NCBI RefSeq assembly: GCF_018492665.1
Contig: NZ_JAFVME010000003.1
Location: 124,001-188,000 of the forward strand
Length of the DNA stretch: 64,000 nt
Direction of reading: 5' to 3'
Origin: Pedobacter sp. B4-66
Lineage (GTDB): Bacteria; Bacteroidota; Bacteroidia; Sphingobacteriales; Sphingobacteriaceae
Below are positions 16,842-26,763 of this stretch, one piece after another. The notes under the pieces are model-generated. The model worked only from the letters and a program-made list of their open reading frames with translations. It was not told the origin of the DNA and searched no databases. Position 1 is the stretch's first letter. Every line of letters begins with the position of its first letter. Both the position numbers and the translations under genes were made by a program.

Positions 16842-18182
16842 TTAATTTCTTGCAAAGATTCTGCTGAAAATCCTAGTATCCAATGTAAGGCCAAAAAAGA
16901 AATCCCATTTCCACGCATCCGTTAGTTTTATATCAGCCTTTGTACCTGTAAATACATCTTGTCCCAGCACAAAACTTTTATCTACCAACTGTTGTATTTT
17001 TCCATAGTGATAACCAGCTGAGATGCTACCTCCTCTGACAAATTCAAAGTTGCCACCAACAAAGAAGTTTTCTCTCCATTCGCTATTAATTGACACGCCG
17101 AACATTGGATTCAACCTCTCCAAGAAAGTTGCTTCCTTTAAAACATCTCGTCCTCGGGTAATGTTAGAGGATTTCTTTAATTTTCCTTCCAGCCAGTCTA
17201 TAGATGGCTTCCAGTAAAAGATATAGTTGAATGTAACCAGAGTTCGAATGCCTTTATTCGTGGTATTAATGGTATTGTCATCAGTCCCATTGATCGGAAA
17301 AACATCAAAAACAGGTTTTTCCAACCTAGTTGAAATAAATGAAACTCCAAAAGCTCCATGATAGAGTTCGTTTATTGGTACATTCAGGCTGGATAGTTCA
17401 TCACCCATTTTGAATATTTTAATTGTAGCTTTTTCAGGAGAAAATGGTCCAGCTTCTCCAATAATATAATCATAACCGGTGTCCTCTTCCGGTGTCTTAC
17501 CCTGAGTTGCACCTGTTGGGATCGGAGTACCAGGCCTGAATACCAGATCTTTCCCTTTGTATTCACCTTCAACTTTTATGGCATATATACCATCTGTGCC
17601 TTTGGGAATAGCTACATAAACAATCATATAATCATCTGCATCCACATTAACTGGAACTGGGCCAACTGGAGTTCCATTTTCATCAAAGAAAAAGTATGCT
17701 TTGTTACCGTCTCGATCGTATCTATTGTCGAAATCAGTAAACATACTGCCGAAGTGAGCTTTGAAGAATTTATATGCCGCAGATGCTGATCCGGTTCCAA
17801 TTTTTTCATTTGGTACATTTGTATTTTTAATACTTACATCAAGAGTTGGAACATCTGTAGCGTCTATTTTTAACTTAATTTCAGTCGCCTTCAGATTCTT
17901 AACAGTAATTGTATAAATCTTCAGGTCTCCAGTGTCTTGAATAAGATCATCAGTAGTTTCTGCGGCTTTAGTTACTTTGTAGCCAGCAGGTAGGGTAGTC
18001 CCATCGAATTTTATGATTACTGGTTTAGAAAAATCAGCAGTAAGCGGCAAAGCGGAGGTAACCTTAAAAGTTGGTGTTTTTGGTTCAACCATATCTACAC
18101 CAACAACAATAGTATTGTTTTGCCCATAAACTGTATTTAAGTAAGCTAACAGGGAGAGCGTAATTAAAGAAAATTTTTTCAT
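16842..18182 (-). CDS. secreted protein, probable outer-membrane component
   Basis: This 446-residue protein has a clear signal peptide (MKKFSLITLSLLAYLNTVYGQ). The first third is beta-rich with repeated Thr/Asp/Lys strands. The C-terminal half has alternating aromatic and polar segments (FNYIFYWKPSIDWLEGKL, WKWDFFFGLTLDTRIFSR) suggesting an outer-membrane barrel or barrel-like end. I do not recognise the family. It overlaps the upstream SLATT-trypsin gene by four bases, so the two are translationally coupled, implying a periplasm-facing partner for the protease. Confidence 0.7.
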   Translation of the reverse strand: MKKFSLITLSLLAYLNTVYGQNNTIVVGVDMVEPKTPTFKVTSALPLTADFSKPVIIKFDGTTLPAGYKVTKAAETTDDLIQDTGDLKIYTITVKNLKATEIKLKIDATDVPTLDVSIKNTNVPNEKIGTGSASAAYKFFKAHFGSMFTDFDNRYDRDGNKAYFFFDENGTPVGPVPVNVDADDYMIVYVAIPKGTDGIYAIKVEGEYKGKDLVFRPGTPIPTGATQGKTPEEDTGYDYIIGEAGPFSPEKATIKIFKMGDELSSLNVPINELYHGAFGVSFISTRLEKPVFDVFPINGTDDNTINTTNKGIRTLVTFNYIFYWKPSIDWLEGKLKKSSNITRGRDVLKEATFLERLNPMFGVSINSEWRENFFVGGNFEFVRGGSISAGYHYGKIQQLVDKSFVLGQDVFTGTKADIKLTDAWKWDFFFGLTLDTRIFSRIFARN

Positions 18183-19669
18183 GATCTCGTTAATTTAGTT
18201 TTGGTTCTATCAAGAATTGAATCAATTGGTATAACGTAACTTGTATCCTTAAATCCGCCCAAAAGAATCCCGATCAAATAATTGTATTCGTCTACAACAA
18301 ATGATCCTGAATCGCCAGGCTTTGAAAAGGTGTCATCTGAAAGGGCATGGACAAAAATGACATCACGAATTAAATGGACTTCTAAATCTTCAGAATCCAC
18401 TTTTTTATAAGTTAATTTCACCAACTGCTCTATATCAGCTATGAAACCAACTGAAAACTTAGAAACGGCTCCATACATTTTCACCTTTGTTTGATAGATT
18501 TTGTCATTAGGATTAGGGGGCCTTTTGAAATACGGCGTACCAATACCATTAATTGCGCCTTGTATCCGATAGTTATTTATTAGTTTTATAACAGCAACAT
18601 CAACCTTATCATCATGAAATGCTTTGATGATTTTGCCACACCTTACACTTCCATCTTTAATAATATTTACAATCTCATTGCCGTTAGGTATGAATGGATC
18701 CCAACTGTGGCTTGGTGATTTTACGACATGATAGCAGGTAATAAAATATTCTTCATTGGTACTTGAATCATATAGCCTTCCACCTGCTGAACCGCTATAG
18801 TTTTTATACGGATTATCATTGGCAATTTCGTCCCCGGGGGCAACTAATCCATGAGTTGTTGGGTTCACATCATGTACAATGGATACAGCAATTTCTTTTT
18901 GTGAATTATCAGCTCCCTGATAATATACTTTATTCGGAATTAGATTATCTGTATTAAAATTGTCATTGACATGAACTTTCAAGATAGGAATACCATTCTC
19001 ATAAATCAGCGGCGCACTAACCACATTTTCTATTTTCATCAGTTCTAATCGAATAGGGGCAATAGCATTTTCTATTTTAACGGCATCAATTTCAACTAGA
19101 CGTGCTTTTACTTCCTCTGTGACAGACTTAGCGATCTCTTTGTCGTTAACTGTCATCAATTGACTGATATAACTGGCGATCTGCTTGGTTCTTAAAGCAT
19201 TAACATTTTCAATGAATTTGCTAAAAGCGTGATCATGAGTCGGAAAAATAGAGTATTTACCACTCAGTGCAAAATAACTTTGCCCCTCCAAGATTAAATG
19301 CTCAGCAGTTTCCCTATAATTTTGCCATCGTTCGTTGAATTTATAGGATTGCCTAAAGCCATTCAATATGGCTAAAGCCACACTGAATATAGTAGCCAGG
19401 ATTAAAATTTGCTTGGCATCAGCTCGATCTGTATTAATATTAATTAAAACTGGAACGATCGCACTTAGGATGATTACCGTAATGTTGGTGACGGTATTTA
19501 AGAACAAGTGTTTATCCGCAAGTCTCTCTATGATTTTAATGAAATTTATAAAGCATACATTGATCTGCTGCTTCTTTGATTCGTCAAGTGGTAGCAGATG
19601 GATAAGATCTTCATATTCTTTCATTCTCTCTTTCAAGAGTTTTTCCAAATTATTATTTGATTGAGCCAT
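18179..19669 (-). CDS. SLATT transmembrane domain fused to trypsin-like serine protease
   Basis: This 496-residue protein starts with a SLATT/DUF4231-like region: a helix, two membrane segments near 58-77 and 86-105 (VTNITVIILSAIVPVLI and ILATIFSVALAILNGF), then a long helix with FNERWQNYRETAEHL. The C-terminal part (about 235-496) is a trypsin-fold protease with predicted triad His314 (FITCYHVV), Asp357 (KVDVAVI) and Ser455 (GDSGS). All three residues are present, so it is probably active. Family knowledge: SLATT proteins are predicted pore-forming effectors of conflict systems, and trypsin domains can act as their activators. First gene of a four-gene operon. Confidence 0.78.
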   Translation of the reverse strand: MAQSNNNLEKLLKERMKEYEDLIHLLPLDESKKQQINVCFINFIKIIERLADKHLFLNTVTNITVIILSAIVPVLININTDRADAKQILILATIFSVALAILNGFRQSYKFNERWQNYRETAEHLILEGQSYFALSGKYSIFPTHDHAFSKFIENVNALRTKQIASYISQLMTVNDKEIAKSVTEEVKARLVEIDAVKIENAIAPIRLELMKIENVVSAPLIYENGIPILKVHVNDNFNTDNLIPNKVYYQGADNSQKEIAVSIVHDVNPTTHGLVAPGDEIANDNPYKNYSGSAGGRLYDSSTNEEYFITCYHVVKSPSHSWDPFIPNGNEIVNIIKDGSVRCGKIIKAFHDDKVDVAVIKLINNYRIQGAINGIGTPYFKRPPNPNDKIYQTKVKMYGAVSKFSVGFIADIEQLVKLTYKKVDSEDLEVHLIRDVIFVHALSDDTFSKPGDSGSFVVDEYNYLIGILLGGFKDTSYVIPIDSILDRTKTKLTRS

Positions 19670-19723
19670 TTGTATGAATTTAATCTAGCTGAATTAAAGA
19701 AAACTTAAATAAGTAAAATGGAC

Positions 19724-19750
19724 TTCATAGAATAATTGATATTCTATGAA
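19724..19750. promoter_or_regulatory. 10-base inverted repeat upstream of SLATT-trypsin operon
   Basis: TTCATAGAAT and ATTCTATGAA form a perfect ten-base inverted repeat around AATTGAT, 55-81 bases ahead of the start codon at 19669. It could be an operator or a leader hairpin of that operon. The rest of 19670-20352 shows no gene or RNA I can support. Confidence 0.45.
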
Positions 19751-20352
19751 AGCATAAGTCAGGCGTCAAGGCCAGAGAATTGGAAAATGATCAGGGCGAT
19801 TTCATGAGGCGGTTTGATTTAGAATGTACTTTAGATAAGGAGCAGTTTACAAGTAAAGGCGCTACTAACTGAAACAATGCTAAAAACCTTACTTCAAACT
19901 TAATCGGAGCATCGTCATAGAAATTTGGGAATCTTATCGTCAAAGATATTTAGTGAAACGAAATACGACAACCTGCTAGTGGTCAAAAAAGTACTGTTTA
20001 TGAAAAAGGTGCTTAGTCCTTAATCTATACAATAAAAATTATCTCTTATCCATATAAATTGAACCTAAGAACTTTAAAGGAGTTTTCTTTAAGAATCACA
20101 CCGAAAATTCCCAGTAAATCACTTGATCGGAAGTGATTCTATTAAGATTTCTTTCTTCAGGTGTATGATTATGTCTGATGAGTAAATAAATATTATTAAT
20201 CAATGGAGCAGTATGTCTTAGATTAGTAGAGTTAGCTCCGATGGCGATTCCTTTTTCATGCAATTTTCAGCATTAATTGCTTAAAGATAAATATATTACA
20301 GTGAATGTTTGAAAGTAATTAACCTGAAGCTTTTCCAGCTAATTATGAACAT

Positions 20353-21105
20353 TTAATAAATTGACAAATCCGGGTGCTCGTAAATAGGTGAAAGTAGTTT
20401 TATGCAGCTAATTTGAAGATCAATTATTCTTTTGTCACATGTTATTATTTCTAATGTGAGATGAGCGAAGTATTCGGTTGTAATTACTTTTTTACTTCCA
20501 TGGATTGTTTGGATTTCCAGTTCTGCCTCGATAGGCAGATTAATTTTATAAAGATTTTTAGATAGCTCGCAAATAGTTCTACTTTCATTGCCGTCATGTA
20601 GATGGTTATAAGATAATATAGTGTAATTACTAACTTTTGAATCTGTAAATAATTTAAGCCAATTTTGTATTTTGAATTGATTAAATGAATTTAAATAATT
20701 CACAACAGATTCACCAATTGATGTGTAATCTAAATTGGTGAATATCCAGTCTTCATTTATGTATTGAACTAGTGGTGCGTAATTAACAATGAAATCTTCT
20801 ATGGATCTGTAAAAATCTAGCTTTAAATTAAGTGAGGGAAATTCATTTAATTTAAGATTTGAAAACAGATGTTGTGCTGGTTTATTGTAGTCTAAATTTT
20901 CTCCAATTAAAACTAAATGTGAAGACTCTCGTAACTTTTCTCGTTCATTGAGATTCAAGTATTTTTCAATATTTATTGATCTTTTTGAAGGTACCGAGTG
21001 TAAAGATGAGTCAGTATAGTTTATAATAGAACAGAAAGTATTGTATTTATCTTTATTCTCTGAAATCGCCCTATTTAAATTGTATTTATCAATAATAATC
21101 TCCAT
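20353..21105 (-). CDS. hypothetical protein, 250 residues
   Basis: I do not recognise this protein. It is AT-rich, acidic to neutral, with Asn- and Leu-rich segments and no signal peptide or membrane segment. No catalytic motif stands out. It stands alone between a 683-base gene-poor stretch and a GH5 gene with a 200-base gap, and its low GC compared with the GH5 gene suggests recent acquisition. Confidence 0.6.
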   Translation of the reverse strand: MEIIIDKYNLNRAISENKDKYNTFCSIINYTDSSLHSVPSKRSINIEKYLNLNEREKLRESSHLVLIGENLDYNKPAQHLFSNLKLNEFPSLNLKLDFYRSIEDFIVNYAPLVQYINEDWIFTNLDYTSIGESVVNYLNSFNQFKIQNWLKLFTDSKVSNYTILSYNHLHDGNESRTICELSKNLYKINLPIEAELEIQTIHGSKKVITTEYFAHLTLEIITCDKRIIDLQISCIKLLSPIYEHPDLSIY

Positions 21106-21305
21106 AATACTTTAAATAGTGGTGCGAAATTTTTATCATTAAATTAATAACAACTACGCGTTTACTATGTTTTCGAATATCTCAAATTAGAATTATGGCA
21201 TGTTCATTCAAAGGAAACTCGTTCATCGTTCATGTAATATGAGCAAATAAAAGGATACAAAGCCTGAATTTTCTCCCACTTTCCATAGAACTATATAAAG
21301 GTAGT

Positions 21306-22325
21306 TCACTTATCATTCTTGGTCTGAATTTCATTAAGCTTAATGAGCCACTGTCTGATATAAATTCCGGCTGGCGTAAGCATGGTCGATGGCCATTGTC
21401 CGTAGGCCGAGGCGCCGGGTAAAAGCAGCGCGGTCGTTTCTTTTTTGTCAGTTAGGTTCCAGTTGGCAAAGCTTAGCTTGTGCTGTTCCATCCAATTCAG
21501 CCATTTATCGCTTTTTTGCTGATCAAATATGCCATTTCCGTTAGATTCTCCAACTCCCCATTCGGTCACTATAACAGGAAGCCCAAGATTAAGCGCCTCA
21601 TCTGCTTTCTTCATCAATTTCTCCTGATGGTTAGGATCAGATGCGTAGAAATGAAAAGAATAAGCAATGTTTTTGAAACCTTTAATGGGATCTTTTGCCG
21701 CTATGTCGATATCCTGATCCCAACTGGGACTGCCAACTACAATAATGTTTTCCTTATCATTTTTACGTATTTCGGCGATAACATCCAAGGCATAAGCCTT
21801 TACCTCTTTCCATGCTATGCGCTCAGGTTCATTCCATATTTCATAAATAACATTAGGAACACCTGAATATTTTGCCGACATCTTTTTAAAAAAGGATTTG
21901 GCTTCCTTTACATTCACATTTGCATGGTGATCGTGCCAATCTATTAAAACATATATCCCTTCTTTTAACGCTGCATCAATAACTGCTGTAATGAGCTTTT
22001 CCTGACCGATGGGATCTTTCAAATACCCGTTGTCGGGCTCAACCGCCATGGAAACCCGTAATAGATTGATCTTGAAATCTTTCTTTAGCCATTGGACCAC
22101 TTCCGCATTATAATATTTTCGCCCTCCCCATATACTCCAAGATAAACTTATTCCCCTCAGTTGTGCTGGTTTGTTGTGGCTGTCTAAAATTTTACCGTCT
22201 TCAACTTTTAACGCTCCGTGTGAGGCCACTGCGTTAACGTGCTGTGCTTTGCAAAATGTTATTGCCGATAACAGGAGGAGAATTACTCCTGAAATCTTGA
22301 TGATGTAATGTTTACTGGTTGTCAT
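21306..22325 (-). CDS. glycoside hydrolase family 5 endoglucanase
   Basis: This 339-residue secreted enzyme has an N-terminal signal (IIKISGVILLLLSAITFCKA) and a GH5 (subfamily 2-like) barrel: LRGISLSWSIWGG, INLLRVSMAVEP, VLIDWHDHH, the acid/base Glu in VIYEIWNEPE, SFHFYAS, and the nucleophile Glu in VIVTEWGVGESNG. These are the expected catalytic residues for beta-1,4-glucan cleavage with retention. It has no carbohydrate-binding module and no SusCD pair next to it. Confidence 0.92.
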   Translation of the reverse strand: MTTSKHYIIKISGVILLLLSAITFCKAQHVNAVASHGALKVEDGKILDSHNKPAQLRGISLSWSIWGGRKYYNAEVVQWLKKDFKINLLRVSMAVEPDNGYLKDPIGQEKLITAVIDAALKEGIYVLIDWHDHHANVNVKEAKSFFKKMSAKYSGVPNVIYEIWNEPERIAWKEVKAYALDVIAEIRKNDKENIIVVGSPSWDQDIDIAAKDPIKGFKNIAYSFHFYASDPNHQEKLMKKADEALNLGLPVIVTEWGVGESNGNGIFDQQKSDKWLNWMEQHKLSFANWNLTDKKETTALLLPGASAYGQWPSTMLTPAGIYIRQWLIKLNEIQTKNDK

Positions 22326-22423
22326 GTAAATACCTGATGAAATGGCAAGATAGCTATCTAGCGGGATCCATTTGATAAAAAACAGGCCTTGGAATGTTAA
22401 TCCTAATTTGATTTTTTAGACCG

Positions 22424-23065
22424 TCATCTGGCTGAAATTGTCGTTGGAGAGGTTACGGCGCTGGCCAACAATAACTGTTTTGAAATACTGTAAACCACTG
22501 CAGAATTCCAGTCCTTTAAATAGCTATAAACTTTATAAATCTTTGGATTGCTTTTGGAAAATAGGGCGTAGGATCCTTTATATTCTTTAAATCCTAAATC
22601 ATCATATAGTATATTATTTCCGTTTAGTGTCACCCCTTCTGTTTTGAAAGTTGTTCCCAGAATTTCTACTAATGAATTTCTATTAAATGATTCTATATGC
22701 CGGTTGATAATATCTTCCTGATGGGTACTGAATAAGACGTTGAGAATACTCATATACTTTTCGTACAATTTTTTGTTTCTGATTCCATACAAAGATGTAA
22801 ATCTAATTTTCATAAGGCTGCCATCAAAACCCTTAATGTCTACGCAGTATCGACAACCAATAGTAAAGACATATCCTTGAATAGGTTCTACACCGAATCT
22901 AAGACCTTCAATCTCATCTTTGTTAAATGTTGTATTTGGGATGTCTTTCCAGTTTGAATCCTCATAAGTAACAATATCCTGACTGATGACCAATTTCCGG
23001 TCCCTGTCTAAAAGGTTAGGCCTAATTTCTATTTCCAGCATGTTATCAGCATCAAGGGCTCCCAT
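22424..23065 (-). CDS. hypothetical protein, second of a two-gene pair
   Basis: This 213-residue protein is not recognised. It contains beta-rich segments (YVFTIGCRYCVDIKGF, MKIRFTSLYGIRN) that could form a small pleckstrin-homology-like fold. No signal peptide or membrane segment is seen. It begins three bases after the stop of a small upstream gene at 23069-23299, so the two are surely co-transcribed. Confidence 0.6.
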   Translation of the reverse strand: MGALDADNMLEIEIRPNLLDRDRKLVISQDIVTYEDSNWKDIPNTTFNKDEIEGLRFGVEPIQGYVFTIGCRYCVDIKGFDGSLMKIRFTSLYGIRNKKLYEKYMSILNVLFSTHQEDIINRHIESFNRNSLVEILGTTFKTEGVTLNGNNILYDDLGFKEYKGSYALFSKSNPKIYKVYSYLKDWNSAVVYSISKQLLLASAVTSPTTISAR

Positions 23066-23068
23066 ATT

Positions 23069-23299
23069 CTATGGCTTACTAAACGCCTTATTTATTTTGT
23101 GCAAAGTGATATTAATCTCAAGAAAAAGCTTCAGGTCTCTTTTACCTTCCAGACCATAAAATAGCTTATCTGCACCAATGTCAACAGCTTTAAACTTGAA
23201 ATCCAGCGTCATGCTCTCCTTTATTGAAGCTTTTCTCAAAGATGCTTCTGCCTGAGGCTGATTTAAATCTAGTGGGATGGGGATAGTTTTGAAGTACAT
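23069..23299 (-). CDS. hypothetical small protein, 76 residues
   Basis: Start placed at ATG 23299 (MYFKTIPIPLDLNQPQ) rather than an in-frame TTG at 23329. It is a cytosolic, beta/alpha mixed small protein with no known motif. Immediately followed by the 213-residue gene; the pair could be an interacting couple. Confidence 0.5.
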   Translation of the reverse strand: MYFKTIPIPLDLNQPQAEASLRKASIKESMTLDFKFKAVDIGADKLFYGLEGKRDLKLFLEINITLHKINKAFSKP

Positions 23300-23444
23300 G
23301 AGATACGCGTTAAATTCGAATGTATTCAAAAATAGAATTTTTTGTTATATACCGGGAGGCCCGAGATGAAATAACTCCATTTAACTCATGGGAATTTCTT
23401 ATCTTTAGTAAGGGTTAATATATTACGCTTTTATTTCTTTCCAT

Positions 23445-24350
23445 ATGATAGTTAAATTACTGTTTACCTGGCTAATTTGTTCCTGCCTGTCTTCCATGTG
23501 TTTTGCCCAATCCCATAATCTAAAAGCTTTTTCGGCGTGTAAATATGTGAAAAAACCCAAATTTATTTCAGTAGAGGGATTAGGTGGATGTGCTGCTTGC
23601 GATAATGAGCTTAAGTTAGAAACTAAAGCGAAGCAAGCTGAAGACATAAAAAACTTAGCTGCAGCTAAGTTGAAATTCGATAGGGAAAAGGTGGCAAAAG
23701 CTAAGTTATTTGCCGCTGCACAAGAAAAAAAGCGAATTGAAAACTCCAAAACAGGTAAGGTACTTGAAATTACAAATGTGCCACGTCCCACACCCAGCAA
23801 GGACAAATCAAATCAAGTTGCCAAGAAAGATGACCCCAAAAAATTAATTCAATTTTATGACTATAGCCTGAAGCGGTTTGGCATGAAAAGTGAAACAGGT
23901 AAGGTTATTTTTGAACCTAAATACGTAGAAATATTAAATCTTGCTGATGAGAAATCCCAGTTTTACATGGCAACGGACGACAAGGGCTATTTCGTTGATG
24001 AAAATGGAAAAACTGTCATGGAGATTGGACCTTTCGAAGCGGCACCAAAGTTAGTCAGGTATTACAATGCAAATAGATATTATCTTGAATACACTGTGGA
24101 AAAAAAAGAAGTCTGTGTTTTTACATTTTACTTAAGAAGAAAAGCTCTTATTGTCGATGGAAAAGTGTCAGTAACGACAAAAGAACTTCATATTAACAAC
24201 TTTAATTATAACGAAATGGAATTTGATAAATACACCCTGCGACAACAGTCGACTTTCGATGAAGAAGTAGACTGTCTTAAAGAAGCATCTGAATTGCGAA
24301 AGGAAATAGTAGCTCAAGGATATATCGAAAAGTTCATTTATACAGAGTAG
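23445..24350 (+). CDS. secreted hypothetical protein with coiled coil
   Basis: This 301-residue protein has a signal peptide (MIVKLLFTWLICSCLSSMCF) and a Cys pair (GGCAACDNE). A Lys/Ala/Glu-rich coiled coil follows at about 60-105, then a beta-rich C-terminal domain (KRFGMKSETGKVIFEPKYVE, a WG-repeat-like segment). The family is not recognised. The next gene starts 20 bases later on the same strand and is also secreted. Confidence 0.65.
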   Translation: MIVKLLFTWLICSCLSSMCFAQSHNLKAFSACKYVKKPKFISVEGLGGCAACDNELKLETKAKQAEDIKNLAAAKLKFDREKVAKAKLFAAAQEKKRIENSKTGKVLEITNVPRPTPSKDKSNQVAKKDDPKKLIQFYDYSLKRFGMKSETGKVIFEPKYVEILNLADEKSQFYMATDDKGYFVDENGKTVMEIGPFEAAPKLVRYYNANRYYLEYTVEKKEVCVFTFYLRRKALIVDGKVSVTTKELHINNFNYNEMEFDKYTLRQQSTFDEEVDCLKEASELRKEIVAQGYIEKFIYTE

Positions 24351-24370
24351 AAATAATAAAATCATCAAGC

Positions 24371-25063
24371 ATGTTAAAGAAGATAATACTGATCATGATA
24401 TTCATTTCCCAGCTAGCAATTTCAGCAAGAAGTCAGGTCGTTCCTTACAAAATCCTGGATTCATTGTCTGCCGAAATTAGTCAGAAGCAATTTAGAGCAG
24501 ACACCCTATCCTATACAAATGATGAAGGGGAGGTTATGGTTCAATTTTCAGAAAAAAACTTCAATTTATTGGTTAGTAGCCGTTTAGCTTCTATGGCGGT
24601 ATACAAGTACCGAAACAGGACGGATATTCTTGAATTAATAGATAATATCAACCTAAAGAAAGCGATATCAGTCTCACGCATTGACTCGTACGAGCGGGTC
24701 ACTGTATTTCGTGTCATGTTCGCATCGAATATTAATGTAAATATTTATGATAGTGTGGGGGTATTCGTCAAATCGACAATAAAAAATTATGTAGACTTTC
24801 ACGTTAAAAAGATTGAACATAGATCAGATAAACCTTCTGATTATGAAACATGGTCTTTCTACAATACACTCATTACTCTTTGCCACTTTTTAAAGAGGGA
24901 AGGTAGCTCATTTAGTCATGATCCAGTATTATTAGCCCGTAGTTGGAACAAAGCCATTGATGAGCAGAAAGTCGAGGGCTTTGAGACATTCCTTAAAAAA
25001 TACCCTAAAACACTTTATGAGATTGAGGCGAGACGACAGATTGCACTGTTAAATAGCCAATAA
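24371..25063 (+). CDS. secreted hypothetical protein, 230 residues
   Basis: A signal peptide (MLKKIILIMIFISQLAIS) precedes a mixed alpha/beta domain. The C-terminus (FETFLKKYPKTLYEIEAR) resembles the end of a tetratricopeptide-like helix pair. Not recognised. Probably co-transcribed with the coiled-coil protein 20 bases upstream. 25064-25288 holds no gene I can support, only a weak CCCAT/ATGGG hairpin at 25185-25197. Confidence 0.6.
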   Translation: MLKKIILIMIFISQLAISARSQVVPYKILDSLSAEISQKQFRADTLSYTNDEGEVMVQFSEKNFNLLVSSRLASMAVYKYRNRTDILELIDNINLKKAISVSRIDSYERVTVFRVMFASNINVNIYDSVGVFVKSTIKNYVDFHVKKIEHRSDKPSDYETWSFYNTLITLCHFLKREGSSFSHDPVLLARSWNKAIDEQKVEGFETFLKKYPKTLYEIEARRQIALLNSQ

Positions 25064-25288
25064 GCTTATCCATTATAATGTAAGATCAAATCATCCATCC
25101 TTATTAGCGCCGAATTTAGCTTTTTGTTACTCGTTTTGCGCATTAGCACCAGATGATTTCCTTTTCTGCTTTTGCCCATGTAATGGGTAAAGCCTAGAGA
25201 ATCAAGGGTGAGCTATGGCGAATTTCATTAGTATTATTTATGAGATCCAATTCGCAATCTTAAAACTCATAGGACTTTTTTTAAGTCT

Positions 25289-25960
25289 TTACTCCACTTT
25301 TATGTCTTCCTCGTCGTAATCCCTTCCTAAAGTGCCATAAACAACGCCAATATTCTTAAAATAGTTGCTAAACATCTGGTACTTCTGGGTACACAAAACA
25401 CCAATATCGATTTTATTGGAACTGGACTGATTTTGATTGCATGTAAAGCAGATTTCAATGTAATCCAGCACTTGATCGTTTGCACTCAGAAAGATAAAAG
25501 CATTTCGGGGTTCAAAACATTTTCCAAATGATACCAAATGTGTCGCATCTCTTTTCTTATAATCAGTATTGAAAATTAGACTTGTAAGTTCATTAATCTG
25601 TTTTTTACTTAGTTGTTTTATTTCGATCAATGTAGTTGTGTCCAATACCCCATTGTTGACATATAGACCCTTTCTAGGGGAATTATCTTGTTTGTCCTCT
25701 GGTTCTTGACCAAAGCCGCGATACTTATACGACACGGCCAATACTTTTGCTGCTTTCGAAAAAGGGTATTTCGCAAGGCGTTGTTTGGCAGTGTATTTAC
25801 TGTAGTACGCACAATTACTGTATTCTTCTTTGTAATCCTTCTCCCAATTGGCAATTGATTTGGCTTTTGCTAGTTGCTTTTTCGTTGATTTGGATACTTG
25901 CGCGAATATTGCAGAGTAGCACAAGCAGAGCAATATAATAAATGGAATTGTTTTCTTCAT
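25289..25960 (-). CDS. secreted hypothetical protein, 223 residues
   Basis: ATG at 25960 gives a clean signal peptide (MKKTIPFIILLCLCYSAIFA), so the 17-residue upstream extension is rejected. The mature part is Lys-rich with several Cys and a FLSANDQVLDYIEICFTC segment seen in periplasmic hypothetical proteins of Bacteroidota. No enzyme motif is visible. Confidence 0.6.
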   Translation of the reverse strand: MKKTIPFIILLCLCYSAIFAQVSKSTKKQLAKAKSIANWEKDYKEEYSNCAYYSKYTAKQRLAKYPFSKAAKVLAVSYKYRGFGQEPEDKQDNSPRKGLYVNNGVLDTTTLIEIKQLSKKQINELTSLIFNTDYKKRDATHLVSFGKCFEPRNAFIFLSANDQVLDYIEICFTCNQNQSSSNKIDIGVLCTQKYQMFSNYFKNIGVVYGTLGRDYDEEDIKVE

Positions 25961-26076
25961 GGAGAGATAATTGGAAACCCATTTGAATATAATGATTTCT
26001 TGATTAATCACGGTCAGTTCTTTTCTTACCTTACTTATTGATCATAAGTAAAGCAGTGTACTACATATGCATCGAT

Positions 26077-26763
26077 TTACTTAAACTCAAAACCGCACAG
26101 CGTTTTACCATTTTTCTCCGCCTCGGCTATGGTTGTTTGAACAAAGTGATCCTTACAATTCTTCAAAGCTGGGCACTTATCGCTTAGATGATACTTTCTG
26201 GCAGAACCCTTATCGCATATGTACGCCTTAGCTCCATGATCTATATACAAATACCCCCCGATAGTTACTAATGAAAGTACCATCATCGGCACAATAGACT
26301 TTTTGGTTATCGACCTGTTTTTTCTGGGGGGATTAGGGCCATTCGGTTCAGGTTCTTCTTCCTCATTATTATCGGGAACTCTAGGTTCTTCGTCCAGTTT
26401 GATATCCACATAATCTACTCCAAACTTATAAGGTCTCGGTTCGAAATCTATAAGCCAGGCCAGAAGCTCCACGTTTCTGGGGTCCGTGTCTTCTATTAAG
26501 CCTTTTAAGAACTTAACTAGGGGTCTTAATTTATCTGCGTCAAACCTTTCAATACTGCGGCTATAGTCCTCTGATTTGATGCCGAAATTGAAAAAATCTT
26601 TGATAAAGGCGTCATCCTCCTTCTTGGTTCTTGATCTTAAAGCAACAAGAGATTCACTCCGCAGTTTTGCAGGCGTGGGGTGTGCTAAATTTAAAGAAAG
26701 TAATCCCTTTTCTTTCTTGTGGTGGTAATTAGAAATCACCGCCTTTTTATAATCCTCGAGCAT
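26077..26763 (-). CDS. membrane-anchored protein with helical domain and Cys-rich tail
   Basis: ATG at 26763 (MLEDYKKAVISNYHHKKE) is preferred over 26850; both are possible. The N-terminal 130 residues form a helical domain with LSLNLAHPTPAKLRSESL and FRPL/ELLAWLIDFEPRP-type motifs seen in Bacteroidota accessory proteins. An acidic Pro-rich linker, one membrane segment (MMVLSLVTIGGYLYI) and a C-terminal module YHLSDKCPALKNC...GKTLC follow. The tail has His/Cys spacing like the small Cys proteins at 29821 and 50151 and may bind zinc. Function unknown. Confidence 0.6.
   Translation of the reverse strand: MLEDYKKAVISNYHHKKEKGLLSLNLAHPTPAKLRSESLVALRSRTKKEDDAFIKDFFNFGIKSEDYSRSIERFDADKLRPLVKFLKGLIEDTDPRNVELLAWLIDFEPRPYKFGVDYVDIKLDEEPRVPDNNEEEEPEPNGPNPPRKNRSITKKSIVPMMVLSLVTIGGYLYIDHGAKAYICDKGSARKYHLSDKCPALKNCKDHFVQTTIAEAEKNGKTLCGFEFK

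Noticed and set aside
19780..19875. Short frame MRRFDLECTL... as an integrase remnant
   Set aside because: Only 22 residues with no recognisable integrase motif.
25185..25197. CCCAT/ATGGG hairpin as a terminator
   Set aside because: Only five base pairs and no T run.
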